Positions 1 to 8,996 of a stretch of 40,478 bases of DNA are shown here, in pieces. Source of the DNA: 2-02-FULL-55-14 sp964581115 (lineage in GTDB: Bacteria > Bacteroidota > Ignavibacteria > UBA10030). Position numbers and translations under genes: made by a program. Where the stretch lies: positions 1-40,478 of the forward strand of contig CAZOMY010000026.1 in the NCBI GenBank assembly GCA_964581115.1, written 5' to 3'. Below the pieces are notes generated by a model. The model did not search any database, had not been told where the DNA came from, and saw only the letters and a program-made list of their open reading frames with translations. The number at the start of each line of letters is the position of its first letter. Position 1 is the stretch's first letter.

Positions 1-161
1 TGAGAGACGCTAACTCGTGTCGTTTTGGGAGTTCGAGTCCTGGTGGGTGCACAGATTATCAGGTCCCGCCTTTCGGCGGGATCCGCAAAACGACGGACGA
101 GTTAGCTGAGAGACGCTAACTCGTGTCGTTTTGGGAGTTCGAGTCCTGGTGGGTGCACAGA
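1..161. repeat. Tandem direct repeat ending in a tRNA-3'-end-like segment
   Basis: Positions 1-55 and 107-161 are identical, a 106-base period; the first copy is cut by the window edge. The last part of each copy has the exact geometry of a tRNA 3' end: T-loop TTCGAGT (32-38 and 138-144), five T-stem bases CCTGG, seven acceptor bases TGGGTGC and discriminator A (51 and 157). The bases before the T-loop (GGGAG) cannot pair with CCTGG and no complementary acceptor 5' strand is visible, so no intact tRNA is present. Upstream of the second copy, 89-96 and 99-107 pair with 116-133 as a long imperfect hairpin. Possible readings are attachment-site scars from integrases that target tRNA 3' ends, degenerate tRNA duplicates, or an assembly repeat at a contig edge. 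The repeat is seen directly; its origin is inference. Confidence 0.6.
62..83. terminator. GC-rich hairpin between the two repeat copies
   Basis: CCCGCC, loop TTTC, GGCGGG, extended by flanking pairs to about nine base pairs. No long T-run follows on either strand, so it is either a weak terminator or a structural part of the tandem repeat unit. Confidence 0.35.
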
Positions 162-199
162 ATGAAGTAGGGAATATCGAGCAGGAAGTAGTCAGCCAA

Positions 200-235
200 A
201 AGCCCGGAGAGCATCCGGGCTTCGTTGTTTTTGTT
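200..235 (+). terminator. Rho-independent terminator
   Basis: A perfect nine-base-pair stem (AAGCCCGGA at 200-208, TCCGGGCTT at 214-222) with a five-base loop is followed by a T-rich tail at about 225-234. It would end transcription coming from the repeat/tRNA-like region to the left. On the minus strand the tail is short, but it may also act for the convergent gene ending at 321. The same two arms recur at 11558-11580. Confidence 0.7.
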
Positions 236-320
236 CAACCAAAATAGATGGGGCCAGGCTCCTCATGCCTGCTCCCGAGGTCGGGGCTTGCGACTTGCAG
301 AGGGATGGAAGATCGGCTTT

Positions 321-1559
321 CTACTTTGCCAACACCAACCTCTTTGTTGTCGTGATCCCCTCCGCGGTCATTCTGCAAAAGTAGACGCCGCTGGGCATGT
401 CAGCCGCATTCCATGTCGCCACATGCGTACCTGCCGGCATGTTCCCATTGACCAGGAGCGCCACCTCTTGCCCAAGCATGTTGTGAACCCTGAGGTTAAC
501 ATTCAAGGCACGCGGCAGGAAGTATCGGAGCTGGGTCGATGGATTGAACGGGCTTGGGTATGCCTCCGAAAGTGAGGGGCGTTGAGGGACCTGCTGCCGT
601 TTCTCCACTACGGATGTCCATGCGCTGTACGGGAAGCTCCAAAGGCCGTCGCCCCGCGCGGCCCAGATGCGGTCCTGGTGCACGACCAATTGAAAGAGCG
701 TCGCGAATTCGTGCGACCGGATGTCCCATACCGCTCCGTCGTTCTCACTCGACCAGAGCCAGTGATCGCCCCGAAAATTCAGCCCTGCATACACCCGGCT
801 GCCGGTCGCAGCAAAGGCCACAATGTTTGCGCGTGGAAATGCCCGGATGTCGGCACGAACCCAATGTACATCGGTCGCCGAACGCTTGAAGACGCCGCCG
901 CTGGTGCCCAGAAACAAGGTGCCCTGATGTGCGAACAGCGTCTGAGGGATCGCTGCTCCAAGCGAATCGGAAGGGACAGACTCCCAGTCAGCGCTTTGGG
1001 CCCCACGGCGGAAGACGCCTGTGCCGACTGTGGCATACAGATGCTCGCCAAAGACCTGGAGACTCGTGGTTCCCACAGCCGTCAAGCCAGAAGAGAAACC
1101 GGTCCACGCCCCGGTCGATCCACGCGGTCGGACAAACACGCCTGCGCCGTCGGTGCCCACGTAGAGACTATCGCCGCGCACGGCGAATGCGAATGCGCGC
1201 AGGGCAGGTCCGACCATCCCATCATTCTGTGGGCTCCAGGATCTCCCGCTGTCGGCCGAGGAAAAGATCCCATCGCCGATCGTGCCCAGATATATGACCC
1301 CCTCGATCGTCGACAGCACTAACAGCAACTGACTTGGCGGCTGAGCTGGCGCGGGATGCCAAGACCTACCACCGTCCAGGCTGCGGAAGACGACGGAGTC
1401 CGTCGCGGCCATCAAAAGGTTGCCCCAACCAGCGACCGAAATGACGGACATGGAATCGATCCCCTTTGCCTGTTCCCAGCTCTGAGACTCAGCGCGCGTG
1501 GTGAGGAAGCAGGAAAAAAGCGCGGCAAGAAGGTAAGTGTGAATTGGCTGATTTATCAT
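321..1559 (-). CDS. T9SS-exported BNR/sialidase-like propeller protein
   Basis: About 412 residues. The start at 1559 is chosen because it begins directly with a signal peptide (INQPIHTYLLAALFSC...) and has a GAGCAGG-like SD; the open frame extends upstream to 1685 without signal-like sequence. The middle contains repeated Asp-box motifs (SLDGGRSWHP, SADSGRSWSP) typical of BNR propeller blades found in sialidases and photosystem assembly factors. The last 80 or so residues are a type A T9SS sorting domain: PSPFNPST, then MLGQEV, a GTH...W strand, PSGVYF and a short basic end. It is therefore expected at the cell surface or secreted. Enzymatic function cannot be told: no sialidase catalytic set was identified. 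It is monocistronic on the minus strand. Confidence 0.8.
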   Translation of the reverse strand: MINQPIHTYLLAALFSCFLTTRAESQSWEQAKGIDSMSVISVAGWGNLLMAATDSVVFRSLDGGRSWHPAPAQPPSQLLLVLSTIEGVIYLGTIGDGIFSSADSGRSWSPQNDGMVGPALRAFAFAVRGDSLYVGTDGAGVFVRPRGSTGAWTGFSSGLTAVGTTSLQVFGEHLYATVGTGVFRRGAQSADWESVPSDSLGAAIPQTLFAHQGTLFLGTSGGVFKRSATDVHWVRADIRAFPRANIVAFAATGSRVYAGLNFRGDHWLWSSENDGAVWDIRSHEFATLFQLVVHQDRIWAARGDGLWSFPYSAWTSVVEKRQQVPQRPSLSEAYPSPFNPSTQLRYFLPRALNVNLRVHNMLGQEVALLVNGNMPAGTHVATWNAADMPSGVYFCRMTAEGITTTKRLVLAK

Positions 1560-2069
1560 CGTGACCTGCTCGAAGAAAGGACGTGGGGGACGTTTGATCG
1601 GAAAACTCGACCCTGATAAAAACCTCCGACACGCTCTGACGGTTCCAAGACCGATCACCCGCGGGGTGAAAGGCAATGCGATCATGGCGGAAGCATGGCC
1701 TGTCGACTACGGAGGTCTCGCGGCACAGGGTTCGACGAGATGGGTCATGGCCGACCCAACTTCGCGCCTTGGCCGAGCGACAGTTGCATGTGATTCATGT
1801 AGCCAATATCCGTACGTCGAAGATAGTCCAAGCTGCCGGGCGAAGGCCCAGCCAACGGGCCAATATTGCTGCCACCAGGGCGGCATTCCACGTCTCCAAC
1901 GTCGTTCTGCCACTCCTGGCAACTCAGCGTGCAGGCGGGTAGGTGCATAAGGTCAAATAAAGGTCCGCCAACGCGGACTTTTTTCTATTTTGTGCGCATT
2001 GAAATGTTCGTGACGGTGAGGGACCTCGCAATCCCATGAGAAGAACTTCGAATCGAGAAAGGAGAGACC
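1560..2069. other. Gene-poor stretch of about 500 bases
   Basis: No convincing protein gene. Short open frames exist on both strands (for example plus-strand frames ending near 1942 and 1950), but none has recognisable family features or a good SD. It holds the promoter side of the minus-strand gene starting at 1559 and, at its right end, a strong plus-strand terminator (1963-1984) with no obvious upstream gene. A small RNA or degraded gene is possible. Confidence 0.5.
1963..1984 (+). terminator. Rho-independent terminator without an assigned upstream gene
   Basis: Stem GTCCGC / GCGGAC with loop CAAC, followed immediately by six T residues. It is a textbook intrinsic terminator on the plus strand, about 85 bases before the start of the formyltransferase-family gene. 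The gene to its left is on the minus strand, so what it terminates is unclear. Confidence 0.75.
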
Positions 2070-2783
2070 ATGCCGCTGCGCTTTGCGTTCCTCGTCCTGG
2101 AAGAACACCCTTACGGGCGGGAGATGTTGCGACTCTTACTGGAACAGGGCTTCGTGCCGAGCGTTGTGATCCAGGAAGTGTCGCCCGTGGGCGATGAAGA
2201 GCGCAGGAAGTTTCTGGAGCGAATTGCGGGACAGCCAGTGCCGCCACGACTGACGGAATTGCTGACCGGGTCGAAGGTCCCATTCTACTGTGTCGGCAAC
2301 CATAACGACGCGACGTGCGCAGAGTTGTTGACCGCACACCAGCCTGAAGTCATCGTGCTCGGAGGCACGCGCATCATCAAGCCCCATGTTTTGGACATCC
2401 CGCCGCGCGGCACGGTCAATTGTCACCCGGGTCTGCTTCCATGGTTGCGAGGTTCGGCCTCGGTCGGCTGGGCGCTTTACAAGGATCTGCCGCAGGGGGC
2501 GACGGCTCACTTCATCGACTCGGGTATCGACACCGGGGACATCATCGTTCGCCGCGAGTTGCCGGTGTACCGTCACGATACGTACGAGAGCCTGTGCGCG
2601 CGGGTCGCAACCTTGGCCGGGGAGCTGATGGTTGAGACCGTACGGCATCTATCGGAAGGCGAAGCGCCGCGCATGTCGCAAGAGCGAGGCGTCGGCGAGA
2701 CCCTCAAAGTGATCCCCGACGATCTCCTGCAAGAAGGTCGCCGCCGACTGGCCGAAGGTCGGTATTCACACTTCGCTGACTGA
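2070..2783 (+). CDS. Formyltransferase-family protein (GART/Fmt N-terminal fold)
   Basis: 237 residues, with a strong SD (GGAGA) just before the ATG. The protein has the formyl-transferase core that uses 10-formyl-tetrahydrofolate: N117-C-H119-P-G-L-L-P-W-L-R-G, then D154 in GIDTGDII. These correspond to the Asn-His-Asp catalytic triad of GAR transformylase and methionyl-tRNA formyltransferase. It lacks the C-terminal domain of Fmt (usually about 310 residues), so tRNA formylation is unlikely. It lies 39 bases upstream of kynureninase and then an amino-acid permease, which suggests an amine or amino-acid substrate, or handling of the formyl group from N-formylkynurenine. The substrate is inference. 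The family call is firm, the exact reaction is not. Confidence 0.8.
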   Translation: MPLRFAFLVLEEHPYGREMLRLLLEQGFVPSVVIQEVSPVGDEERRKFLERIAGQPVPPRLTELLTGSKVPFYCVGNHNDATCAELLTAHQPEVIVLGGTRIIKPHVLDIPPRGTVNCHPGLLPWLRGSASVGWALYKDLPQGATAHFIDSGIDTGDIIVRRELPVYRHDTYESLCARVATLAGELMVETVRHLSEGEAPRMSQERGVGETLKVIPDDLLQEGRRRLAEGRYSHFAD

Positions 2784-2822
2784 CCGCCAGAGTGAACCTC
2801 GATAACTCAGAAGGATTCCATC

Positions 2823-4073
2823 GTGGATACACGCGAACGATGTTTGGAGGCAGATCGACTCGATCCTCTGGCTGAAATCCGAACAGAGTTTATTCTGCCG
2901 GAGGGTCTTATCTACCTTGACGGGAATTCCCTCGGCGTACTTCCGAAACGGGCTCGTTCCCGAGGCCTCGACGTGTTGGAAAAGGAATGGGGTTCAGGCT
3001 TGGTCCGCAGCTGGAACTCCGCCGGCTGGTTCGAGATGCCGGTCCGTCTGGGAGAGAAGCTTGGACGGCTCCTGGGAGCGGGGGCGGGTGAAGTCGTAGT
3101 CACCGACACGACCTCGCTGAATCTGTTCAAATCGCTGGCGGCCGCTCTGCGCATTCAGGAGGATTCCAGGCCGGGCCGCCGGGTCATCGTCTCCGAGCGC
3201 GACAACTTTCCGAGCGACCTCTACATGACTCAGGGGTTGATCGACCTCCTCCAGCAGGGCTATCGTCTTCGGCTCATTGACAGCGAACATCCAATCGAAC
3301 AACTGCTTGATGACCAGGTGGCGGTTGTGTCGTTGTCCCACGTGAACTACCGGACCGGAGCGATGCATGATATTGCCCGGGTGACGGCGTTGGCGCATCG
3401 CCACGGTGCACTGGCAATCTGGGACCTGGCGCACTCCGCCGGAGCGGTGCCGATCGATCTGAACGGCTCTGGCGCGGACTTCGCCGTGGGTTGCACCTAC
3501 AAGTATCTCAATGGGGGTCCTGGCGCACCGGCCTTCATCTGGGTGTCACCGCATCACCAGGACCGTTTCTGGCAGCCGCTCTCGGGATGGTGGGGACATG
3601 AAGCACCTTTCGCGATGGCGGCAGACTATCGGCCGGCCCGCGGCATCCGCCGGTATCTGTGCGGAACCCAGCCGATCCTGTCGCTGGCACTCGTCGAGTG
3701 CGGCCTTGACATTGCCCTCCAAGCCGACATATCGGCCGTGCGGGCCAAGTCGCTGGCGCTGACGGACCTTTTCATTCACCTGGTCGAGACACGTTGCGGC
3801 GCTCATCCACTGACGCTCATCACCCCACGTGATCATGCAGCACGGGGGAGTCATGTCAGCTATCGCCACCCCGACGGCTACGCCGTCATGCAAGCGCTCA
3901 TTGACCGGGGCGTGATCGGCGACTACCGGGAGCCGGAGGTGCTCCGCTTTGGCATGACGCCGCTCTACGTCGGCTATGCCGACGTGTGGGATGCCGTGGA
4001 GACGCTGCGCGACGTGCTCGACACCAAAGCATGGGATCGTCCGGAGTATTTCCGCCGATCGACGGTTACGTAG
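2823..4073 (+). CDS. kynU: Kynureninase
   Basis: 416 residues, starting with GTG eight bases after an AAGGA SD. It is a PLP enzyme that cleaves L-kynurenine to anthranilate and L-alanine (and 3-hydroxykynurenine to 3-hydroxyanthranilate). Signatures seen: YLDGNSLG near residues 31-38, the SERDNFPSDLY segment (124-134), the PLP-binding region with D201 and H204 (WDLAHSAGA), and the Schiff-base lysine in CTYKYLNGGPG at K227. Length and lysine position match bacterial kynureninases. It sits between a formyltransferase-family gene and an APC permease on the same strand with short gaps, so the three probably form an operon for tryptophan/kynurenine breakdown. No tryptophan dioxygenase or kynurenine formamidase is seen here. 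Confidence 0.93.
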   Translation: MDTRERCLEADRLDPLAEIRTEFILPEGLIYLDGNSLGVLPKRARSRGLDVLEKEWGSGLVRSWNSAGWFEMPVRLGEKLGRLLGAGAGEVVVTDTTSLNLFKSLAAALRIQEDSRPGRRVIVSERDNFPSDLYMTQGLIDLLQQGYRLRLIDSEHPIEQLLDDQVAVVSLSHVNYRTGAMHDIARVTALAHRHGALAIWDLAHSAGAVPIDLNGSGADFAVGCTYKYLNGGPGAPAFIWVSPHHQDRFWQPLSGWWGHEAPFAMAADYRPARGIRRYLCGTQPILSLALVECGLDIALQADISAVRAKSLALTDLFIHLVETRCGAHPLTLITPRDHAARGSHVSYRHPDGYAVMQALIDRGVIGDYREPEVLRFGMTPLYVGYADVWDAVETLRDVLDTKAWDRPEYFRRSTVT

Positions 4074-4150
4074 GCGAACTTCCTCTTCTCTTTTCCTCGG
4101 GTCCATTCGCGGTTGCTGTCGTTGCTCAGTTCGATCACAAAGGAGATGCC

Positions 4151-5530
4151 GTGAGTCCATCGGATGGTTTCGACCGCATCACTCAGCGAGAAGCCGGGCT
4201 GAAGAGGAAGCTCACTGCGGGACAGATGAGCATGATCGCGATCGGCGGTGCCATCGGCACGGGACTTTTTCTGGGCAGCAAGTTTGCGATCGGCCTGGCC
4301 GGACCGAGCGTCATTCTGAGTTACGCCATCAGCGGCTTCATTACACTCCTCTTGATGGGCTGTCTCGCCGAGATGACGGTGACGCATCCGACGTCCGGTT
4401 CCTTCGGCGCCTACGCCGAGCATTACATCAGTCCGCTGGCGGGATATCTGGTGCGCTACGCCTATTGGCTCTGCATCGTGATGGGTGTGGGGACCGAAGT
4501 GACCGCTATCGCCGACTACATGCAGTTCTGGTTCGCGGATGTGCCCCCGTGGATCTGGATCGTGACCTTTCCGGCGGCGTTGATCGGCGTGAATGCCATG
4601 AGCGTCAAAGCCTTTGGCTCGGTGGAATACTGGTTCTCTGCCACGAAGGTCGCGGCGCTGGTCGGCTTCGTCCTGCTCGGCGGCTATCTGCTCTGGGATT
4701 CCGGCAATTCCGAGTTCGGTCTGCGGCATCTGACGGAGCATGGGGGCTTCTTCCCGAAGGGTCTTTGGGGAATGTGGGTGGCGGTCGTCCTGTCGATCTT
4801 CAGCTATCTGAGCGTGGAGATGATCGCAGTTGCCGCCGGAGAAGCAGAGCGACCGGTCGAGTCGGTGAAGAAGGCCTTCCGGGCGACCATGGCACGGCTG
4901 GTGGTCTTCTATCTCCTGTCGCTGCTTGTGATACTCACGATCGTGCCTTGGGATCGTATCGGCGAGGGGGGCAGTCCGTTTGTGACCGTGATGCAAGCGC
5001 TTCGGATCCCGTATGCAGCCGGCATCCTCAACTTCGTCGTCATTGTCGCCGCCCTGTCGGCGATGAACAGCATGCTCTACATCACAACCCGCATGATGTT
5101 CAGCCTCTCGCGAGGCGGCGATGCACCGTCGCGGTTCGGAACGGTTGCTCGAAACGGCGTGCCGATCAATGCGTTGATGCTATCCACGATCGGCATGGCC
5201 CTCGCCGCCGTTGTGTACGTGCTCTTTCCGGAGAAAGCCTTCACCTTGATGGTCTCTCTGTCGATGTTCGGCGCGATGTTCACGTGGTTGATGATCTTCG
5301 TGACGCACTATTTCTTCCGTCGACGCAACGAACGGGCTGGAGCGCCGCCGCCGGCATTTCGAATGCCCTTCTTTCCGGCGACCACCCTGCTCGGCGCGGG
5401 CCTGATGCTCGCCGTGCTCGTGACGACCGCGTTCACAGAGGTGTTCCGGATGACGCTGGTCTTCGGCATGCCTGTACTGGCGTTGCTGGTGATTGGCTTC
5501 CGTGCCACGAGACGCTCCCGCTCCGCATAG
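4151..5530 (+). CDS. APC-superfamily amino-acid permease
   Basis: About 459 residues. The GTG start at 4151 follows an AAGGAG SD by five bases; the upstream open frame overlaps kynureninase and is not used. The N-terminus shows the APC amino-acid transporter signature (IGGAIGTGLFLGS, GPSVILSYAISG) in the first membrane helices, and the protein is hydrophobic to its basic end, consistent with about 12 membrane segments. Similarity is to the AAT group (aromatic, proline, GABA or histidine transporters), which exchanges amino acids for protons across the inner membrane. The position directly after kynU suggests uptake of kynurenine, tryptophan or another aromatic amino acid; specificity is inference. 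Confidence 0.88.
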   Translation: MSPSDGFDRITQREAGLKRKLTAGQMSMIAIGGAIGTGLFLGSKFAIGLAGPSVILSYAISGFITLLLMGCLAEMTVTHPTSGSFGAYAEHYISPLAGYLVRYAYWLCIVMGVGTEVTAIADYMQFWFADVPPWIWIVTFPAALIGVNAMSVKAFGSVEYWFSATKVAALVGFVLLGGYLLWDSGNSEFGLRHLTEHGGFFPKGLWGMWVAVVLSIFSYLSVEMIAVAAGEAERPVESVKKAFRATMARLVVFYLLSLLVILTIVPWDRIGEGGSPFVTVMQALRIPYAAGILNFVVIVAALSAMNSMLYITTRMMFSLSRGGDAPSRFGTVARNGVPINALMLSTIGMALAAVVYVLFPEKAFTLMVSLSMFGAMFTWLMIFVTHYFFRRRNERAGAPPPAFRMPFFPATTLLGAGLMLAVLVTTAFTEVFRMTLVFGMPVLALLVIGFRATRRSRSA

Positions 5531-5732
5531 CGCCCGTCGGCCACGGCATGGGATCTTCATGCGATCGATCCTCCTGGTTCCAAACCGCCTCCCTTCTCGA
5601 GGAGGTCGAGCCTTCGTCGGAGTTTGCTATTCGACTTCTGAAGGCTTAATCTCGGGATAGTGCGAGAAGGCCCCTCCCGAAGCGAGCGGGCCCACGACTC
5701 CTCCCACGCCTGAATATTCGTAAGGCACCTCC

Positions 5733-8700
5733 ATGCGACTCGCCTCGACGGTCCTACTGCTTGTTGTTGCCACCGCCTCAGCGGCGCTCGGTCAATCGGC
5801 ATCAGCCACGGCCGACACCCTCCTCGCCGGTCTGGAATTCCGTTCGATCGGTCCCGCATTCATGTCGGGCCGGATCGCCGACATTGCGATTCACCCGCAC
5901 AACGACAACATCTGGTATGTTGCCGTGGGGTCCGGCGGGGTTTGGAAGACCACGAACGCCGGAGTCACGTGGGTCCCGCTGTTTGATGAGCAACCCTCGT
6001 ATTCCATAGGATGTGTCACGATCGATCCATCCCATCCGCATGTCGTATGGGTCGGGACGGGCGAGAACGTCGGCGGGAGACATGTCGGCTACGGCGATGG
6101 CGTCTACAAGAGCACAGATGGGGGCGCGACCTGGAAGAACATGGGTCTCAGATCCTCCGAGCACATTTCGAAGATCGTCATTCATCCAACGCGCTCCGAT
6201 GTCGTGTGGGTTGCCGCTCAGGGACCGTTATGGTCGAAAGGTGGAGAACGGGGACTCTTCAAGTCGACGGACGGGGGCGTCACCTGGAAGAAGACGTTGG
6301 GGGATAAGGAATGGACGGGTGCGACCGATCTAGCGATCGATCCGCGCACTCCCGATGTCCTGTATGCGGCAACGTGGCAGAGACACAGGACGGTGGCCGC
6401 CTACATGGGGGGAAGTCCAGGGAGCGGGCTTCACCGTTCGACCGACGGAGGAGAGACGTGGACCCGGCTGTCCAAAGGCCTCCCGTCCGGCAGTCTGGGA
6501 AAGATCGGACTGGCCATATCGCCGCAGAGGCCCGACGTACTGTATGCTGCCATTGAATTGGACCGGAGGACCGGCGCTGTCTATCGGTCACAGGATCGGG
6601 GAGCGTCGTGGACGAAGATGTCCTCAGCCGTCTCCGGCGGTACAGGTCCGCACTACTATCAAGAACTGTACGCAAGCCCCCACGCCTTCGACCGTATCTA
6701 TCTGGCCGACGTTCGGATGCAGGTCTCGGATGATGGCGGCAGAACCTTCCGTCGGATGAAGGAAGCCCACAAACATTCAGACAACCACGCGCTCGCTTTC
6801 AGAGCCGATGATCCCGACTATCTCCTGGTCGGAACGGACGGCGGAATCTACGAAAGCTTCGATGATGCCGAGAACTGGAGGTTCATCGACAACCTCCCGG
6901 TCACGCAATTCTACAAGGTGGCCGTCGATGACGCGGAGCCGTTCTACAATGTCTACGGCGGCACACAGGACAATTCGACGCAGGGGGGGCCATCCCGGAC
7001 GGACAATGTCCACGGGATCCGCAACAGCGACTGGTTTCTCACCCTGTATGCCGACGGTCACCAGCCGGCAACGGAGCCGGGGAATCCTGCGATTATGTAT
7101 TCAGAATGGCAGCAGGGTAATCTCGTTCGCGTTGACCGTACGACCGGAGAATTCGTGTATATCCAGCCGCAGCCCAGCGAAGGCGAGAAACCGGAGCGGT
7201 TTAATTGGGATGCTCCGATCCTGGTCAGCGCACACGACCCCAAACGGATATACTATGCATCGCAGCGGGTGTGGCGTTCGGACGACCGCGGGGACACGTG
7301 GAGGCCCATCTCGGGCGACCTGACCCGCGACCAGGAACGCATCACGTTGCCGCTGATGGAGCGTACCTGGAGTTGGGACTCGCCCTGGGATCTGGCGGCG
7401 ATGTCGAATTTCAATACGATCACCTCGCTGGCGGAGTCGCCCGTACAGGAAGGGGTACTCTATGCGGGCACGGACGACGGCATCATACAGGCGACGGAGG
7501 ATGGAGGAAAGACCTGGAGGAAGCTCGAGGTCGGGAGCCTGCCCAATGTTCCGAAGACGGCCTTCGTGAACGATCTGAAGGCAGATCTGTACGATGCCAA
7601 CGTCGTCTATGCCGCTCTGGACAATCATAAGAACGGCGACTACGAGCCCTACCTTCTGAAGAGCACGGATCGGGGTTTGACCTGGAGGTCGATCCGCGGC
7701 GATCTTCCCAAGCGAACGCTGGTCTGGCGCATCGTGCAGGACCACGTCAAGCCCCATCTCATGTTCGCGGGGACCGAATTCGGGATCTTTGCGACACTGG
7801 ATGGCGGCGCAACATGGATGAAGATGACGGGCGGACTGCCGACCATCTCATTCCGCGACCTGGCGATCCAGCGACGCGAGAACGATCTGGTCGGAGCGTC
7901 GTTCGGCCGGAGCTTCTACATTCTGGATGACTATTCGGTTCTCCGAGAGGTCACCCCCGAGGTTCTCAAGAAGGAAGCGACGCTGTTCGGGACCCGAAAA
8001 GCATGGTGGTATATCCCGCGACCGGGAGCAGGCTTCGACTCGAAGGGGGACATGGGCGCCGGATACTTCACGGCTCCGAATCCTCCGTTCGGTGCAGTCT
8101 TCACCTACTACCTCTCCGAATCCCTCCAAACCTTGCAAGAACAGCGCAAAGAGAAGGAGAGTCCGGCGCTCAAGGAGAACGCGAGCATCCCGTTCCCGGG
8201 GTGGGAGGCCCTTGAAAAGGAACGCAGGCAGGAGGGCCCCGCTCTCTGGCTGGTCGTACGCGACGCGAGCGGCAACGTCGTCCGCCGGCTGAAAGGTCCG
8301 TCGAAGAAGGGGTTCCATCGCGTCGCGTGGGATCTGCGGTATCCATCCACGAGGCCGGTGGGAGAGAACGAGAAGCCGGGTGAAGGTCCTGCCGGCCTTC
8401 TGGCTCCCCCAGGCGAGTATACGGTCACGCTGGTGAAGGTGGTCGACGGGGCAACGACCGATCTATCGGCGCCGGTGACCTTCACCGTAGAGCGTCTGCG
8501 TGAGGGGGCTCTCAAGGGTTCGAGTCCTGATCTTGCCGCGTCGTTCTGGCGCCAGATCGAAGACCTGCAGCGTTCGATCTCTGCTCTCTCGTCCGAGCTC
8601 CGGAGGACGCTCGAGCGAATGGATCACCTCAGCGCCGCGCTTTCGCGTACGCCGGCGGCTCCCGGATCGTTGGATGCCGACCTGCATTCGATCCGTGCGG

Positions 8701-8996
8701 ACCTTCTGGACGTGGACATCAAGCTGAACGGGGACCGCTCGAAGCGAGAGATCGGCGAGGAGGTGGGCCCTACCATCAGCTCACGTCTCGGGGTTGCGCA
8801 GACGGGTGTCGAGCGTTCGACGTACGGCCCTACGCCGACACTGAGACGGAGCTTGGAGATCGCCGCGAAGGAATTCCGGCTGATCAAGGCATCATTTGAG
8901 GCGATCAGAATGAGCCGCCTTCCGGCGTTGGAAAAGGCGATGCAGGTCGCCGGGGCTCCCTGGGTCGAAGGGCAGCCGATCCCGGACCCGAAATAG
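5733..8996 (+). CDS. Large secreted BNR/sortilin-type repeat protein (putative glycosyl hydrolase-like)
   Basis: 1087 residues with a signal peptide (residues 1-20, ending LGQ). The N-terminal 700 or so residues carry many Asp-box/BNR blades (VWKTTNAGVTW, VYKSTDGGATW, LFKSTDGGVTW, LHRSTDGGETW, IIQATEDGGKTW), as in the VPS10/sortilin-like beta-propeller families often labelled 'glycosyl hydrolase' in FCB and Acidobacteria genomes. Residues of about 790-920 resemble a FlgD/immunoglobulin-like segment (GFHRVAWDLRY ... APPGEYTVTL), and the end is helical and charged. Unlike the protein at 321-1559 it has no T9SS sorting tail, so it is expected in the periplasm or released another way. No enzyme activity can be assigned. 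Confidence 0.82.
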   Translation: MRLASTVLLLVVATASAALGQSASATADTLLAGLEFRSIGPAFMSGRIADIAIHPHNDNIWYVAVGSGGVWKTTNAGVTWVPLFDEQPSYSIGCVTIDPSHPHVVWVGTGENVGGRHVGYGDGVYKSTDGGATWKNMGLRSSEHISKIVIHPTRSDVVWVAAQGPLWSKGGERGLFKSTDGGVTWKKTLGDKEWTGATDLAIDPRTPDVLYAATWQRHRTVAAYMGGSPGSGLHRSTDGGETWTRLSKGLPSGSLGKIGLAISPQRPDVLYAAIELDRRTGAVYRSQDRGASWTKMSSAVSGGTGPHYYQELYASPHAFDRIYLADVRMQVSDDGGRTFRRMKEAHKHSDNHALAFRADDPDYLLVGTDGGIYESFDDAENWRFIDNLPVTQFYKVAVDDAEPFYNVYGGTQDNSTQGGPSRTDNVHGIRNSDWFLTLYADGHQPATEPGNPAIMYSEWQQGNLVRVDRTTGEFVYIQPQPSEGEKPERFNWDAPILVSAHDPKRIYYASQRVWRSDDRGDTWRPISGDLTRDQERITLPLMERTWSWDSPWDLAAMSNFNTITSLAESPVQEGVLYAGTDDGIIQATEDGGKTWRKLEVGSLPNVPKTAFVNDLKADLYDANVVYAALDNHKNGDYEPYLLKSTDRGLTWRSIRGDLPKRTLVWRIVQDHVKPHLMFAGTEFGIFATLDGGATWMKMTGGLPTISFRDLAIQRRENDLVGASFGRSFYILDDYSVLREVTPEVLKKEATLFGTRKAWWYIPRPGAGFDSKGDMGAGYFTAPNPPFGAVFTYYLSESLQTLQEQRKEKESPALKENASIPFPGWEALEKERRQEGPALWLVVRDASGNVVRRLKGPSKKGFHRVAWDLRYPSTRPVGENEKPGEGPAGLLAPPGEYTVTLVKVVDGATTDLSAPVTFTVERLREGALKGSSPDLAASFWRQIEDLQRSISALSSELRRTLERMDHLSAALSRTPAAPGSLDADLHSIRADLLDVDIKLNGDRSKREIGEEVGPTISSRLGVAQTGVERSTYGPTPTLRRSLEIAAKEFRLIKASFEAIRMSRLPALEKAMQVAGAPWVEGQPIPDPK

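Noticed and set aside
72..157. Intact tRNA-Leu or tRNA-Ser
   Set aside because: The 3' end has tRNA geometry, but the T-stem cannot pair, the acceptor 5' strand is missing, and no D-arm or anticodon arm can be drawn.
1561..1950. Plus-strand 129-codon frame before the orphan terminator
   Set aside because: It begins inside the upstream region of the minus-strand gene, has no SD and no family features. The terminator after it keeps a non-coding RNA possible, noted as a finding instead.
2823..4073. Cysteine desulfurase/class V aminotransferase instead of kynureninase
   Set aside because: Same fold type, but the motifs YLDGNSLG, SERDNFPSDLY and CTYKYLNGGPG and the 416-residue length are specific for kynureninase.
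3976..5649. 557-codon plus-strand frame beside the amino-acid permease
   Set aside because: It overlaps the permease in another frame, is Arg/His-rich, and lacks any domain; the permease frame has clear APC signatures.
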